Part shown: in pieces, positions 1 to 11,400 of the stretch
How positions within the stretch are numbered: the stretch's first letter is position 1
Layout: each line of letters begins with the position of its first letter
NCBI GenBank assembly: GCA_014338405.1
Contig: JTDE01000982.1
Location: 134,727-198,726 of the forward strand
From: Paragonimus skrjabini miyazakii
Lineage: Eukaryota; Platyhelminthes; Trematoda; Plagiorchiida; Troglotrematidae
Length of the DNA stretch: 64,000 bases
Direction of reading: 5' to 3'
Position numbers and translations under genes: made by a program
Notes under the pieces: model-generated
The model's input: the letters and a program-made list of their open reading frames with translations, nothing else
What the model was told of the DNA's origin: nothing
Databases searched by the model: none

Positions 1-80
<80 letters not shown>
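1..80. repeat. (TGA)n microsatellite
   Basis: About 27 uninterrupted TGA units open the window, followed by unique sequence. The family-A LINE in intron 1 ends in the same triplet (14368-14393). This tract could therefore be the 3' tail of another plus-strand copy lying mostly outside the window, or a plain microsatellite. Confidence 0.95.
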
Positions 81-1340
81 TATGCAAAGATTGAACAAAT
101 TTATATATATACGATCAAGGGAAGTGAATTGTCTTCAAAGTTCTTAATTAAGTCCTGTCAGTAGCATTGTGTTTGATAGCTGTCAACGAAGTTGAAAATA
201 GATTGTATCCTTGATTTTGTGTAATCTACGTACAGTTGCTTTAATGCGAGAAACTAGAACAGGTTAATGGCTGTCGCTGAGACCACGTTTAACACGGTCA
301 ACACTGCATCAGTTGTGGTCCTTTTTGTTTCTTCAATAAAGTTGATCATCTCAGCGCCAAGTATGAGAATAAAGCCGCATGATTTCATGTTTTAGGTCAC
401 GGTACTGAATATCCTTGTTTGGAACCGTTTGTTTTCACTCCTGTAGTCATACACCATTAAGCCTGCTATCTTCTTAGTTTAGTGATTCTTTGTAGGCTGC
501 AATGACCCATGGATTTCTCCGTTTAGCGTTTTGCTATAAGCTACTTGGGTCAGTTTACCCGTTCCCCCTTGCCCTGCTTCGTTTTTTACGAAACCTATCA
601 CGTTTGTCCAACACTGGTCACGGGACCAGGCTCCGAACAGCCTTAGGGTTACCTAGACCACAAATGATGACCCAATATTCTTTTCATAGTGTTGTTACAG
701 ATGAGACAAATATTAAACATATGGAATTCAGCTGCATTTTAACTTGCCACAAAAGTGCTTTAATAGTTGAACCACAAACTCTCGTTCAGATTTCCAAACT
801 TCACATCTGTATCAATCTGAGTCCAACCGAAGTTTAGAGCTATCACAATTGGGTCACAAGTAGATCTGCCAAACTATTAACCCCCTAATACACTTTCGAT
901 ATTCGAGTATGATGCTAATGGATTTTAGCGCCAAATGTTTTCGAAACTCTTTCATGACAGATTACCACCTGGGTCACTTGACGGACTTCATGTGAAACGG
1001 TGGAATGTATGGGCAACTGAATTTGCGCGTGAAGTTTTCGAGATCCCAGTGACACTGTGGATAAACTGGTGTGCGGTATTCGCTGAAGGGTAGGCCGATC
1101 CTGCCTCCGGTCGAAGTACACCAGCCTCGCAATTCTACATCCTACAGTTTAGCACATACCACACTACATATCAGTGATAGCCTTAGGTATCTGAGTCATT
1201 TTCGACTAACATTGGTCAAGTTATAGTCTACTTCTAGCAAGAAAGCTGCATACGCCCCAGTGTGCCTGTCTAAGCACACTCGTATTGCCACCTTGGATGA
1301 GTACAGCGCTCACGTGAATGATAGCACCCGTTTCGAATTA
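81..1340. other. Unassigned sequence, no supported gene
   Basis: I see no coding exon here. The short open frames show no recognisable domain. The only recognisable piece is a SINE-tail-like stretch at about 841-890, which resembles the 3' tail of the tRNA-derived SINEs elsewhere in the window. Confidence 0.5.
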
Positions 1341-1482
1341 TATTACTAATAAGTAGTTTGGCAGATTTATGATTTTAGGTGATACCCAATTGTAAAAAGT
1401 TAGGGTTTCGATTGGATTCGAACCAGCGAAACACCACGCCCAAACGCAGCAAGCGTTCTACCAGCTGAGCCACGAAGCCACG
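1341..1482 (-). mobile_element. tRNA-derived SINE, minus strand
   Basis: Read on the minus strand, this begins with a tRNA-like head carrying an A-box-like TGGCTCAGCTGGTAGA and a B-box-like GGTTCGAATCC, which together form the internal RNA polymerase III promoter of tRNA-derived SINEs. It ends in a tail reading CTGCCAAACTACTTATTAG. The same head or tail recurs at 23297, 37662, 42253, 50110 and 50722, so it is a repeat family and not a single tRNA gene. There is no poly-A tail. The minus-strand 5' end is approximate. Confidence 0.75.
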
Positions 1483-1859
1483 TGATGAACACGGAAACTT
1501 CGAATTAGTTCGTCACAGTGATCGAATGATGCCTGTCCAAATCTCTTACCGCAAGTGGCTTGTGCTGCATCACTTGTAGTTCAAATCACACACCAGTGTA
1601 AACCCGAAGGAATAAGTCCAGGAAGTGCCACGATCAATCATTACTCATAAGCGAAAGTTATTGAGCGTTCACATATGATACTTCAGTGTTCACAACCATG
1701 TCCGACCACCGAATACCCAAGATGAGCCTCAGATATTGCACATGTAAACGGCTCAGGTTACACCTGTTCCGTTGATACAGTATCAGTTTCACTGTCATAC
1801 ATTAATACTGACAGCGCCGTTGAGAGGTAGACAAACAACTTCGTTTTCATCCTCAGGCT

Positions 1860-3880
1860 GAGGCTCTTCTAGACACGTCTTTCAAGAAGTCCGAAAGTAG
1901 CGCTAGCGTTCTCAAGAAGAGATGATTACTGGCGGTCTACGGACAGACTGCTGCCTAAGTGCCAGAAATCTATGCGGTTATCCACATTGTCACCGAATAG
2001 GGTTAAAACTAAGAAAGTATCGTGCTGACGTTCCTAACCAAACCAAACTTGACTGTCGCGGTTACGAAATTCGTGGTCATTTGCTGCAGTTTTTCTTCAC
2101 TGTGCGTAGGTAGGACACTGTCGTCTGCGAATAGAGAAATCCAAACGATCGAATTACGTATAAGACTTGGAGCACCGAAAATTAGAACGTCCTCTGTAGT
2201 ATTTAACCTGAGCACCGACCTTCGAGTTCTGAACAACAGTTGCTAGCACTGCAGTCAGCTACAGCTGAATAGGTTCGGGAATGAGGCAAAACTCTATGTC
2301 ACATCAGTGACAAATTCGACATCATCAGAGGTCGATTCACGCGATCACTCCTTCTCCTCCATACCTGCCTGGACATCCAAACTAGCCAAACACCGTCTAC
2401 AATTTTTCACGTTTGGCAAATTTAAACTCTGGCAAAATCCACAAAGAGAGTATACAGCGAATGGTTACATTTGTGGCACTTCTCACAGATCTGACGAACA
2501 TCAAACGCTATGTCAATCATACCGCGACCCGCCTAGAAACCGCACTGCTTCTTAGGAACATTCACCTCCCATATTTCAACACTAGGTTGTTTAAGCAACA
2601 TTCTTGACTAAGCACTTCCATCACAGCCCAACAGACTAATTCTCCGATAGTTGTCCGTGCACTGCTGTTTCCCTTACAGGGCTGTTTCTTGTTTCCAGAT
2701 GGAGTGACCTAACCATAACAATGCATGTTCCGAAGCTAGGCCACCACGCTTCAAAAGTTCTTCTGGCAACCTATCTTCCTTTACAGTTTCTCCGTTTCCT
2801 AGTTGTCCAAAGGCTTTCTCGGCATCCGTCGCATCTGTACAGGGATCTGATGTTTATCTGGTGACTTGTAGAGACGGTCAAACAGTTAACGGTCGTACGT
2901 TGATTCAGCAAGTTAGTAAAGTGTTTGCGCCAGTTCCTTATAGTGGTCTCCAGTTGCGTGCACGGAACACCACAGCCATCGTCCATTGGTGCTTCAGTAG
3001 ACCGGACGGCAAGGCCAAAACATCCCTGTTGTGTTCCTTTGCGGGTGCAATCAACAGTATGTCTTACAGGCTGTAACAGCGGTAGAGAGAATACGTGACT
3101 CATTAGAAGTGCAAACTATATTATTACATTTACAAGCGGTAGCGTCATTCCTATGTGCGTGGACGAATGAGTCGTTGGTCGTTGAAGACGCGACTAATCA
3201 ATACGCAGCTTGAGTCCTAGCACGAGTGTGGGTCACACAGGTGGTCTTGACGCGTATACAACAATCCCCTTAAGAGAACCACAGAATTCCTTGTGGTTCC
3301 GACAATCAGCACAGCCTTGTATCAACTCGTTTTGCTTTATTCACCCGTTGTCCTTGGTTCTACAAAGTCACTGTGTGATTCGAATAAAATGACTACGAAA
3401 TGTCCTCTGTTTGCTTCCACTGTTTCAATCCGCAATAGAAATAGCAAACACTTCATTCTTTTTGCGAAGCAGGTTCGATGTGATTACGTCGTTGGTGTCA
3501 AGCTATCCGGTTTCTGGCAATGGTAATCGAATGTTTCGATGACTGCGTCACGATCTGTTCCTTTCAGACTAACGCTGACCGCATGTTGGTGCTTGTCAGT
3601 GAGTTCTTCATTCGTACAACATTCAGCAGGCATCACTGCTCTTCTGAGCTATATTAGACGGGCTCACACGAATGAATAAATCATTTGGTCCCGACCATCC
3701 TATGATCTGTACGACCCTAAGCCCCACACAACACTCGCGTCATGAGTACTTCCTCAATGTCGCGCTGTTGAACGATCACGTAGTCAGCCGGATTTTGGTG
3801 ACTACTCCGACAAAGTGCATGTATCATAATATCGCTTGCATCTAGCCGGAATTGCGTGCTAATTATAGCCAACTAACAGA
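1860..3880 (-). mobile_element. Decayed LINE (family B), 3' part with reverse transcriptase remnants
   Basis: On the minus strand, 2236-2009 encodes a reverse-transcriptase core containing FADDS in place of the usual F/YADD motif, followed by a stretch typical of the RT thumb side. The stretch is similar over long distances to 58150-59640. Shared landmarks include the sequences around 1880 and 58200 and around 2610 and 59050. Many frameshifts and stops break the frame, so this is a fossil. Its 5' half continues beyond the Penelope-like element at 3897-5338. The family is an APE-type non-LTR retrotransposon; I do not assign a clade. Confidence 0.7.
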
Positions 3881-3896
3881 AAACGAAGTGTAGCAA

Positions 3897-4088
3897 ACAT
3901 ATGTTTTCGATAAAATCTCATCAGGCTGCTACAGTTATAAAAGAGAATAAAACTAAAAACGGCTACATGCGAAAATTGGTATTGGTCCAAAATTCACACC
4001 ATCACAATTTTGCGACCGTGGATGCCGATTGGATGTTAACTGCCTACATATTGACCGGATGAATCAGCTAATGGACCAGGCAGTTGAA
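3897..4088 (+). repeat. Left inverted terminal repeat of Penelope-like element 1
   Basis: It starts near ATGTTTTCGATAAAATCTCA and runs into the coding start of the element. The right copy at about 5130-5338 is its reverse complement with scattered differences. Penelope-like elements are known for terminal repeats in direct or inverted arrangement. Confidence 0.8.
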
Positions 4089-5129
4089 GCGATTGGTAGC
4101 TACATTTATAGAAAAACTGGTGGAGTGGCAATGGAGTCACCATTAGGACGACTGCTGTCAGATGTTTTTATGGACGAGTTGGGACGAACGATGTTGAGCA
4201 CTGTTATAAACCAAATGGTCTTCTACAGGCGCTATCACAGATTCATCTGTCAACATAGCTGATATTTTAAAGGATTACGGCTGGGCACATCCGCTGATAA
4301 GTTTCACCTCAGAATTAGAGTCAGATGGGTTTTTCCATTTCTTGGACGTTTTTCTGAGAAACTCTCTTTGAGCAGAAGGATTGACGGAAGTTTGAAACGC
4401 TCCGTTTATCGTAAGACTACTTGGTCGGGCCAGTACAGTAACTTTTATAGTTTTATTCACTTAAAATACAAATTAACCTGGTCAAATGTTTGGCGGATAC
4501 AACCAGAAAAATATGCTCAGCAGATGCTTTGGAACAGGAGTTACAGTATGTGACCGGTACTCTAAAAAAGAATGGCTACCCTGACAATTTTGTGACCAAA
4601 CATATGAAAGCAGTTCAAGCATCAGTTAAGGTTTGAGGAGTGGATAAAAAGCCCATGTTCATACGACTGCCATACAAAGGAGATACGTTGGCTGAATCAC
4701 TGGTCCGTTGACTTACTGCTTCGTTCAAGAGCAGCCAGACCGATTATCTCATTCACCAGTTTACCACTGATTACTCTATATCTGAAGGATAAAGTGCCCG
4801 TCCACAACTCACCTATGAGGATTTACTCATTCTTTTGCGATTGTTCAACAAACTACGTGGGTCATGCGAATCGGCATTTGTCTAGAAGAATCAGAGGGCA
4901 TCTTCCAGCATGGATTGGAACAAGTTAGGGAAAATCAATCACGAGTGTCCTTGTAGGTCACTTGGCTGACAGCGATCATCAGATCAACATAGATCGATCG
5001 TTCACTGTTATCTGCAGGGTTCCACCGAACTGACTGACACTCGTTCGCCAGCGAATGTTGGCCACTGCCGAGGCCATTGCTATTCGGTTACGTAATCCAA
5101 CCTTGTGTGGACAGAAAAACTTTGTTCGG

Positions 5130-5338
5130 TCGCTTTAATTGCCTGGTCCATTAGCTGACTCACCCGGTCGATATGTAAGCAGTTAACATTCATTGGGCAT
5201 CCACAATCGCAAAATTGAGATATTGTGAATTTTGACCAATACCAAGTTTCGCATGTAACCGATTTTAGTTCTATTTTCCTTTATAATTGTAACAGCCTGA
5301 TGAGATTTTATCGAAAACATGTCTGTTACATTTAGTGT
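5130..5338 (-). repeat. Right inverted terminal repeat of Penelope-like element 1
   Basis: This is the reverse complement of 3897-4088, with about one difference every ten bases by eye. A short stretch at 37991-38030 upstream of Penelope-like element 3 matches the outer part of this arm in the same orientation. Confidence 0.8.
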
Positions 5339-5339
5339 T

Positions 5340-6330
5340 CTATGACTCAAGAATTTTCGAAATACTACGTGGCGCATTAGTGGTGCAGAGAACAGTCGCT
5401 CCTATTGATTGCATCTTTCCCACGAGGTCGAAGGACATCGGCCAGGTCGGTCAGTTGCATCCAACCCGCTCGTCACAATCATCTGGAACGTACATCAGGT
5501 CACTGAATGATGTCCAGCAAACTGTGGTGCAGAGATTATCACAGATTGGCCCTTTGTATCAACATTGTGACAAACAGTTAAACTAAGAACACTAGGTAGA
5601 TTGGCAGACTTACTTCGACCGAGTCTCGGGCGCACGGACACGACTTAAGAGGTGATGTCGCGCGAATCGTCTACAACCAGGAAATTAATGTAATCAGCAA
5701 CTGCGAAACAGATACCTTGCTCTCGAACAGCTTCTACCGGATTGCCGATCCTTCTCTCCGGAGCACAACTTGGCCCGCAGGCCTTGCCTCATCGATACTA
5801 CAGAGGCTCATTTCTGTCGTAGTCGGTGTAATGTGCCGTTCTGACTACCTGAAGCCACAACCATCTAACAGCACATGCACATTGTAAGTGCCGACTCGTA
5901 GCGCCCTGTATTCATGGGCACGTGTCGGTCTGACACGGTCTGACACGATACCCGAATCAGCAGTTTGACCTGTAGGACAGAAGGGATACGTTTTCCTTAG
6001 AGGACATGACCCAGAGCCTCTGACTCAGCGATGCGACACGAGATAAAGTCTTCTTGGGGGTCGTACCCGGAATCAATTGCTCAAAACTCCGACTCATTTG
6101 GTGGTGAATAAGACACTGACGTCTAATTCCGGTTGCTGCTGCGCGCAGTGGACGTATCGCAAGCCACGTCGTGCTTCTGAAGGACAGTTCGAGTTTTTCG
6201 ACTGTACTGAACAACAGGCCGGTGGTCATGGTCACCCGTTCGGTGATCAGAGTGCTGTTTGATTGAGTGCTGCATACCTATAAAATTGTGCCTCACTTCT
6301 CAAGCGCATCTATTCAGTCAGTAGTGTAAC
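5340..6330 (-). mobile_element. Decayed LINE (family B), 5' part
   Basis: This is the continuation of the LINE interrupted by Penelope-like element 1. The stretch at 5600-5720 matches 60300-60420 in family-B copy 2, for example GCAACTGCGAAACAGA in both. A minus-strand open frame at 6235-5957 (92 codons) looks like a remnant of the endonuclease region but has no intact catalytic motif. The 5' limit is not defined; the similarity may continue to about 6480. Confidence 0.55.
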
Positions 6331-7785
6331 ATACAACTCGACCGTTGCCCACTAGCAAGCTGGGCGGCACGTATTCTGGTGAATAATGGCGAATTTACCT
6401 GATGCAACTTTAACACCACTGACGGTTGACTGGCAGTTAACAGTTAACAGATAAACTTTTAATTGGTTCCAAATAGAAGCCATAAGTTCAGGTTTCCTTC
6501 CCGATAGGTCCCGTTATTCGAGCATGTTCTTGCCATAACCGAGGTTTAAGTTGTGCTCCACATTAACATAAGGCAATAATGTTACCACAGTGGCATTGAC
6601 TTTACATTTCACATTTGAACTCTCAGTCACATTCGCTTGTGCATAATAGCAGACTGCCCGATTCACTCGAATCGGCACAACAGTTATTGTCTCCTATCGG
6701 ACACCGCATACCAGCGCATCTGGCTGAACCTTTAGGTTTAAAACTTCGTTCTTGTCTAATTTGAGATGAATAGTGCTCTGGTCAACCTGATCGCACCTTA
6801 ATAAAGTGGACTGCAGTTTAAACCTTGGTCATGGCGAAGATGTGTTCTACTGACGAGCTCTAACAAGAAGAAACTTGAATCCGGTGCTTTCCTCGAAAGG
6901 GGTAATCTGATAAACCTACCTCCAGGCCAAAGCTGAGGCCAACCATGTTCAATTCACATAAACGTACATGCCAAAATCTGTTACAAGTTGGTCGGCTTGC
7001 ACACTACAACAATAGAAAGTGCAGAAGCAAGAACAAAACGCATGTGGAGTCAAAGTTTCCATAATAGAATCCCCACTTAATTTAATTCCGCATCATTCGT
7101 GGTAGCATCTCCAACCCTCGGTGTCCGATGGTCTTAGAAACCCGTAAAGGAGGGCATCAACACGTTAAGGAGCCAAGCCTTCATCCCTTGATCACCGTGC
7201 TTCCGCTACCGGACTAGACCAGGTCCCACAAAACGAACCACGTGTGATATACAATGGATTTGAGTCCGTAGAATGCGGCAGAGCTGGTACAACCTATGCA
7301 ATGAGATCAACATGCTTATACGGTGATCCCATCATGGATGTGCATTGTTGTGTATTGAATGTAGACTTCCTGGTAACCAGTAACAAATGATTCAACAGAA
7401 GATTCAACACCAGGCCAACCTTCGTCACCATCTTCCTTATCATAAATTTAGTTGCCATTAATGATAGCTTTCAGCCTATAAATTAACTCTTGTCAGGCAA
7501 CATGTTCACACAACCGCGTGCTTTTATTCACAAGCGTATAAATGATAAGTGAAGTACGAATATCGCATTGGTCGTAACTGTGGAAACAACTAGGCACATA
7601 AAATGGCTACACCTCTATTTGAAACAATTAGTTCCCTCCGCAAATTCGAACACCTCAACTGTTGTTGATTATTGACACAACCAGATAATGGCTTTTTGTC
7701 CGCAGTGAGTAAATGATTGTTAACTCATACTCACTTAAGCTTATCAAGTTTGCTTGTCTTACCGCCTCCCACATCATTTATTTAG
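6331..7785. other. Unassigned sequence before the first recognised exon
   Basis: Nothing recognisable is present. The 3' end (7741-7785) is a pyrimidine-rich splice acceptor ending in TTTAG, so this is probably intron and the true 5' exons lie further upstream. Confidence 0.5.
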
Positions 7786-8438
7786 ACCATTTACCGTACG
7801 GAGTTGATGGCAGACGACCCCCATCGAATGCATCAAATTATTCTCCATCTCCTTGACTTCCCCGTCGTCAACTGTCCGACCAGCAAAGATCAAGCTGCTG
7901 TAACACCAAACGCTACTATTGGACCAATGCAACTTCTACCGGGATTGTTACCTACTTCCAACGTGCCGTGTCACACGCTGAGATGTTTGCCCTTGGAGGG
8001 CAATACAGTAGAAGAACTAATCATTTTCGATGGACCAATGGACAGCAAAGATCCCGATCGTTTGTACAGCTGGCATATACCTCGTGATTTGATCAGACTG
8101 CCATTAATATCTGCCGGTTCCCAACTTACTATTGAATTCCGAATTCACGGCATACGGTCAGGAAATTTTTTGTTCGCACTAGAAACTAGGGACTTCCAAC
8201 ATACGCAACAACCCCGCCAGTTTCCCGGTTCAGGAGCAAATGCGCACTACGCTGCCTTTCAGTTTGAACCCGACCCGCGTTACTCCCCTATCCCCAACCT
8301 AGTTATACAAGACACAGTGGTGCAACAAAACGCATTTGGACTCAGACTGTACCATTACAACGATCCATTGGACGGATGGGATCGTCTGTTTTGGAGACAC
8401 ACGGCTGAGGTTTTCACAATGTCCAATGTGTCGCTCAT
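7786..8438 (+). CDS. Exon 1 in window: CUB-like region and start of beta-helix
   Basis: The acceptor is TTTATTTAG before 7786 and the donor is CAT|GTGAGT after 8438. It starts in phase 0 and ends with two bases of a codon. The roughly 217 residues include YSWHIPRDL near residue 85-100 and a beta-strand-rich stretch like the CUB-type segment of Bark. They end with LVIQDTVVQQNAFGLRLY, which reads as a beta-helix rung. The in-frame TAG at 7783-7785 is the splice acceptor itself, so translation must enter from an upstream exon. The internal ATG at 7807 is not the start. Confidence 0.8.
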
Positions 8439-11400
8439 GTGAGTGTTATATTGTGTTTAGTATGCTGTCTAGGCAGTCGTGGTTTTGTTATCTGTCTTTG
8501 GTGTTATACTTTGTTCAGCGCGTGCAGGGATAACTTCCGAACCCGACCAACCAGCTGGAGATCTCCATATTAAGAGCAGCTGTTTTCAGGAATAAGCTAG
8601 GAAGCAGAAACCAAATATAAAAGACTACTCGATTTATTGCCTGACGAATTTCGCTGCATCTCGCCAGGTACATACTTTAGTGTTAATGTTTAAACAACAC
8701 AGTCAAACAAGGTGAATGAAAAGAAATACAAGAACATACACCCACAACTCAAATGCACATACACAATAGATATGGGGAAGGAAATTGATCATCTTTTTCG
8801 ATATCTGTTATATTCTCCAGAGATAGCATTTACTGTTATTACCGGATTGTTCACTTGTGGACAACGCCGACGTATCTTGAAAGATCGGACAACGATTAGT
8901 TGAGCAATGCTTAATACAATACAATATACTTATTAGCAGGAGGTCACGAGTTGAAAGTTCAGCTCAGACAAACTTACTCACGGATACCACGATGTAAGCT
9001 GACTCACGGAACTCTATGTATCTGTACACTGTCACGGTAAATCTAACAAAATCCCATTGAGGCGGCTACATGGCTTGAAACACTTGATTGCAGTGCATTC
9101 AATCAAAACCCTTTATTGAGAATAGTTTTAAGATGGTTTCCTCTCTGTCGATAATTGTAGCGCACAATCCGATTAACTAACATTTATAGGACAACAGAAG
9201 TACTCATCATGAACTTTTAAATGGGACAAGTCCGCTGTGTTCAACGTAAGCTTAGTTGGGTATATATCGGTGCGCTGGTATCAAAAGCTTGTCGGCAGGA
9301 AGGCAGCTTGTGGTAAGGGTAAGGATGCTTACTATTGGTTAGAAAGACAGCAGCTGACAATAAACGTACGGGACCTGCAGCTCTAGTAGAAACACAGAGT
9401 ATGTATTGAGCATATTGAGTCTTGCTGATACGTGATTGGGATTTGGTAAACAAAAACTGAACGCCACTCATGCCTGGTAGTATATTTTGGTTTCTGACAC
9501 CTTTTTTCAGCCCTTCAAAATTAATCACGACGTGTGATTGCGTGCTCACGCCCCACATCCTACTAATTTAGTAAGTTTATCATGCCACCTGGTCGACACA
9601 GAGTCACAATCAACAAACCAGTGCGCCGCCAGTGAAAGTGATTAAACAGTTCTGAGGTAGCACTGATGACTCTACTAAGAGCTGAACACAACTTTAGTAT
9701 GTTTCAAAACAGATCAGCTGGAAAGCCATCCGACAGTGTAAAAGCTGTGATCAACTGCAAAGGTTGTTCAACTCAGACGTGAAACACTGGGATCCCTCTA
9801 ACAACTCCTCAGTGCAGAATAAATATGTGTTACGTTGTGTTAACACTTCATTTGCTCTGATCAGTCGCGCACCTTGAACGTGCAGGTTATATACGACAGA
9901 CAAACAGAGATAGACACATTATGGACATGTAAACATTCATACCAATTATTATGCCACCAACACTACGTTAACTCGACAGGCTGCCTGAACCATTTTTGTG
10001 CACACAGCGCCGGCTGGTGAGCTCTGATTAACATAACTTAACTAAAGACCGATATCTTCGGGTTCTGATTGTGTAACAATGTTTTGAATGAGCTAAGTGG
10101 GTCAATTTGGTGACTTGTTGTCATGGCGTGTCTAGCAATCGACGGCGCTGAATCTCGAACAATAGGGTTCACTGGTTTGAGATTGTTATCATCAGTTGTT
10201 TTAACCATTTCGGGACGTGTTTTGCTACTCGCTGAGATAGTCTATGTAAACGTCACTGCAACTGCAAGGGAGCTGGTAACCAACATGAGAGACAAAATGG
10301 TCAGATAAACTACGTTCGCGATTTTGAAGAACTGGTGCTTTGGTGGTTTGAACCAAGCGTAAGTAGACAACCACCTACGCACTGGATAGAGCAGGCTTCA
10401 AGTCCTACTTAATGTAGTTTTTTAAATCATTCCACTTGAATTGTAGAAGTAGAAATATATTCGTCTTTCGAGTTGTGTGAACTGGCACACTGCACCTGCT
10501 GGTCATGCGGTGTTTATGAACTTTCCAGGATATCCATTTGCCACCCGAGCTATACTGCTACCTTGACGAGGTGGTCGGGCTTGTTTACTGTTTTGGTCCG
10601 GTGGGCTATGCTGATTAAGACTCCGGTCCTTCCAGATGCAACCTTGTCAGACAGGCCAAAGGGGAGCAGTCAGACGAAAAGCAGTTACACTCACAGGATT
10701 GTATGTCGCACTACTGACCGCGTAGGAGCGCTTAGGTAGTGAGGCACGATCCTATGAGCATACAGCAGAACTATTTTTATAGTTACGGCACTGTTGTCCT
10801 CCATAACAGGAAGAAGGTGGTTAGGAGAGGTACCCTCAAATAAGAAGCACTCCGATCACCCAACGGTTGACCGTGACAGCCGGCATATTAGTCAATACGG
10901 TCGAAAAACATCTGGTGTAATGCAAAAGCCTGACGTAGCTTAGAGTACATCCACTGCGCGCAGCAGTGATCAGAATCAGACATCGAAGTCTTATTCACTG
11001 CGCTTAAGGGTTAAACGAGCTCCTCACTGCCAAGTGAGTCAGACTCTTGAGTCACTGGCACCGGGTAGAGTCCCCCAAGAAAACCCTATATCTTGTTGTC
11101 TCGCAGGTCAGACTTTCGAGTCAGAGACTCGGGAGGGGGTCCCTCAAGTCAACCCCCTTCCGCGGCATAAACGACCGGGAAGTATCAGAAGTTATCGTTC
11201 TCTCAACAGTGACATTACTAACCGATCTCGACTTTCTCCTACTGTTTTACCCCCTATTCCTTCTGCCTTCCATATGCCTTCGGGCGATAATTGTTTTCTG
11301 AGGCCAAGACAACTGGTAAACATTGGCGCCTTCAATATCCGCACTCTCCGACAAATCGGTCAGCAAGCTGCTCTGGCAAGTACTCTCTCAAGTCTGAATA

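Larger units (their letters stand above)
3897..5338 (+). mobile_element. Penelope-like element 1, degenerate, with inverted terminal repeats
   Basis: The body encodes broken pieces of a Penelope-type reverse transcriptase. These include a segment at about 4130-4180 reading SPLGRLLSDVFMDE (normally GSPLGPLLADVFM) and RSVYRKTTWSGQYSNF at about 4390-4450. A GIY-YIG-like remnant with NYVGHANRHLSRRIRGH lies at about 4850-4900. Several frameshifts and stops separate these pieces. The ends are inverted repeats of roughly 190-200 bp (3897-4088 against about 5130-5338) that include the first codons of the open region at 4029. It sits inside the family-B LINE and so inserted after it. Confidence 0.8.

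Noticed and set aside
1430..1482. Possible tRNA gene
   Set aside because: The A-box and B-box are present, but the acceptor stem does not pair well and the unit repeats with a common tail, so it is a SINE head.
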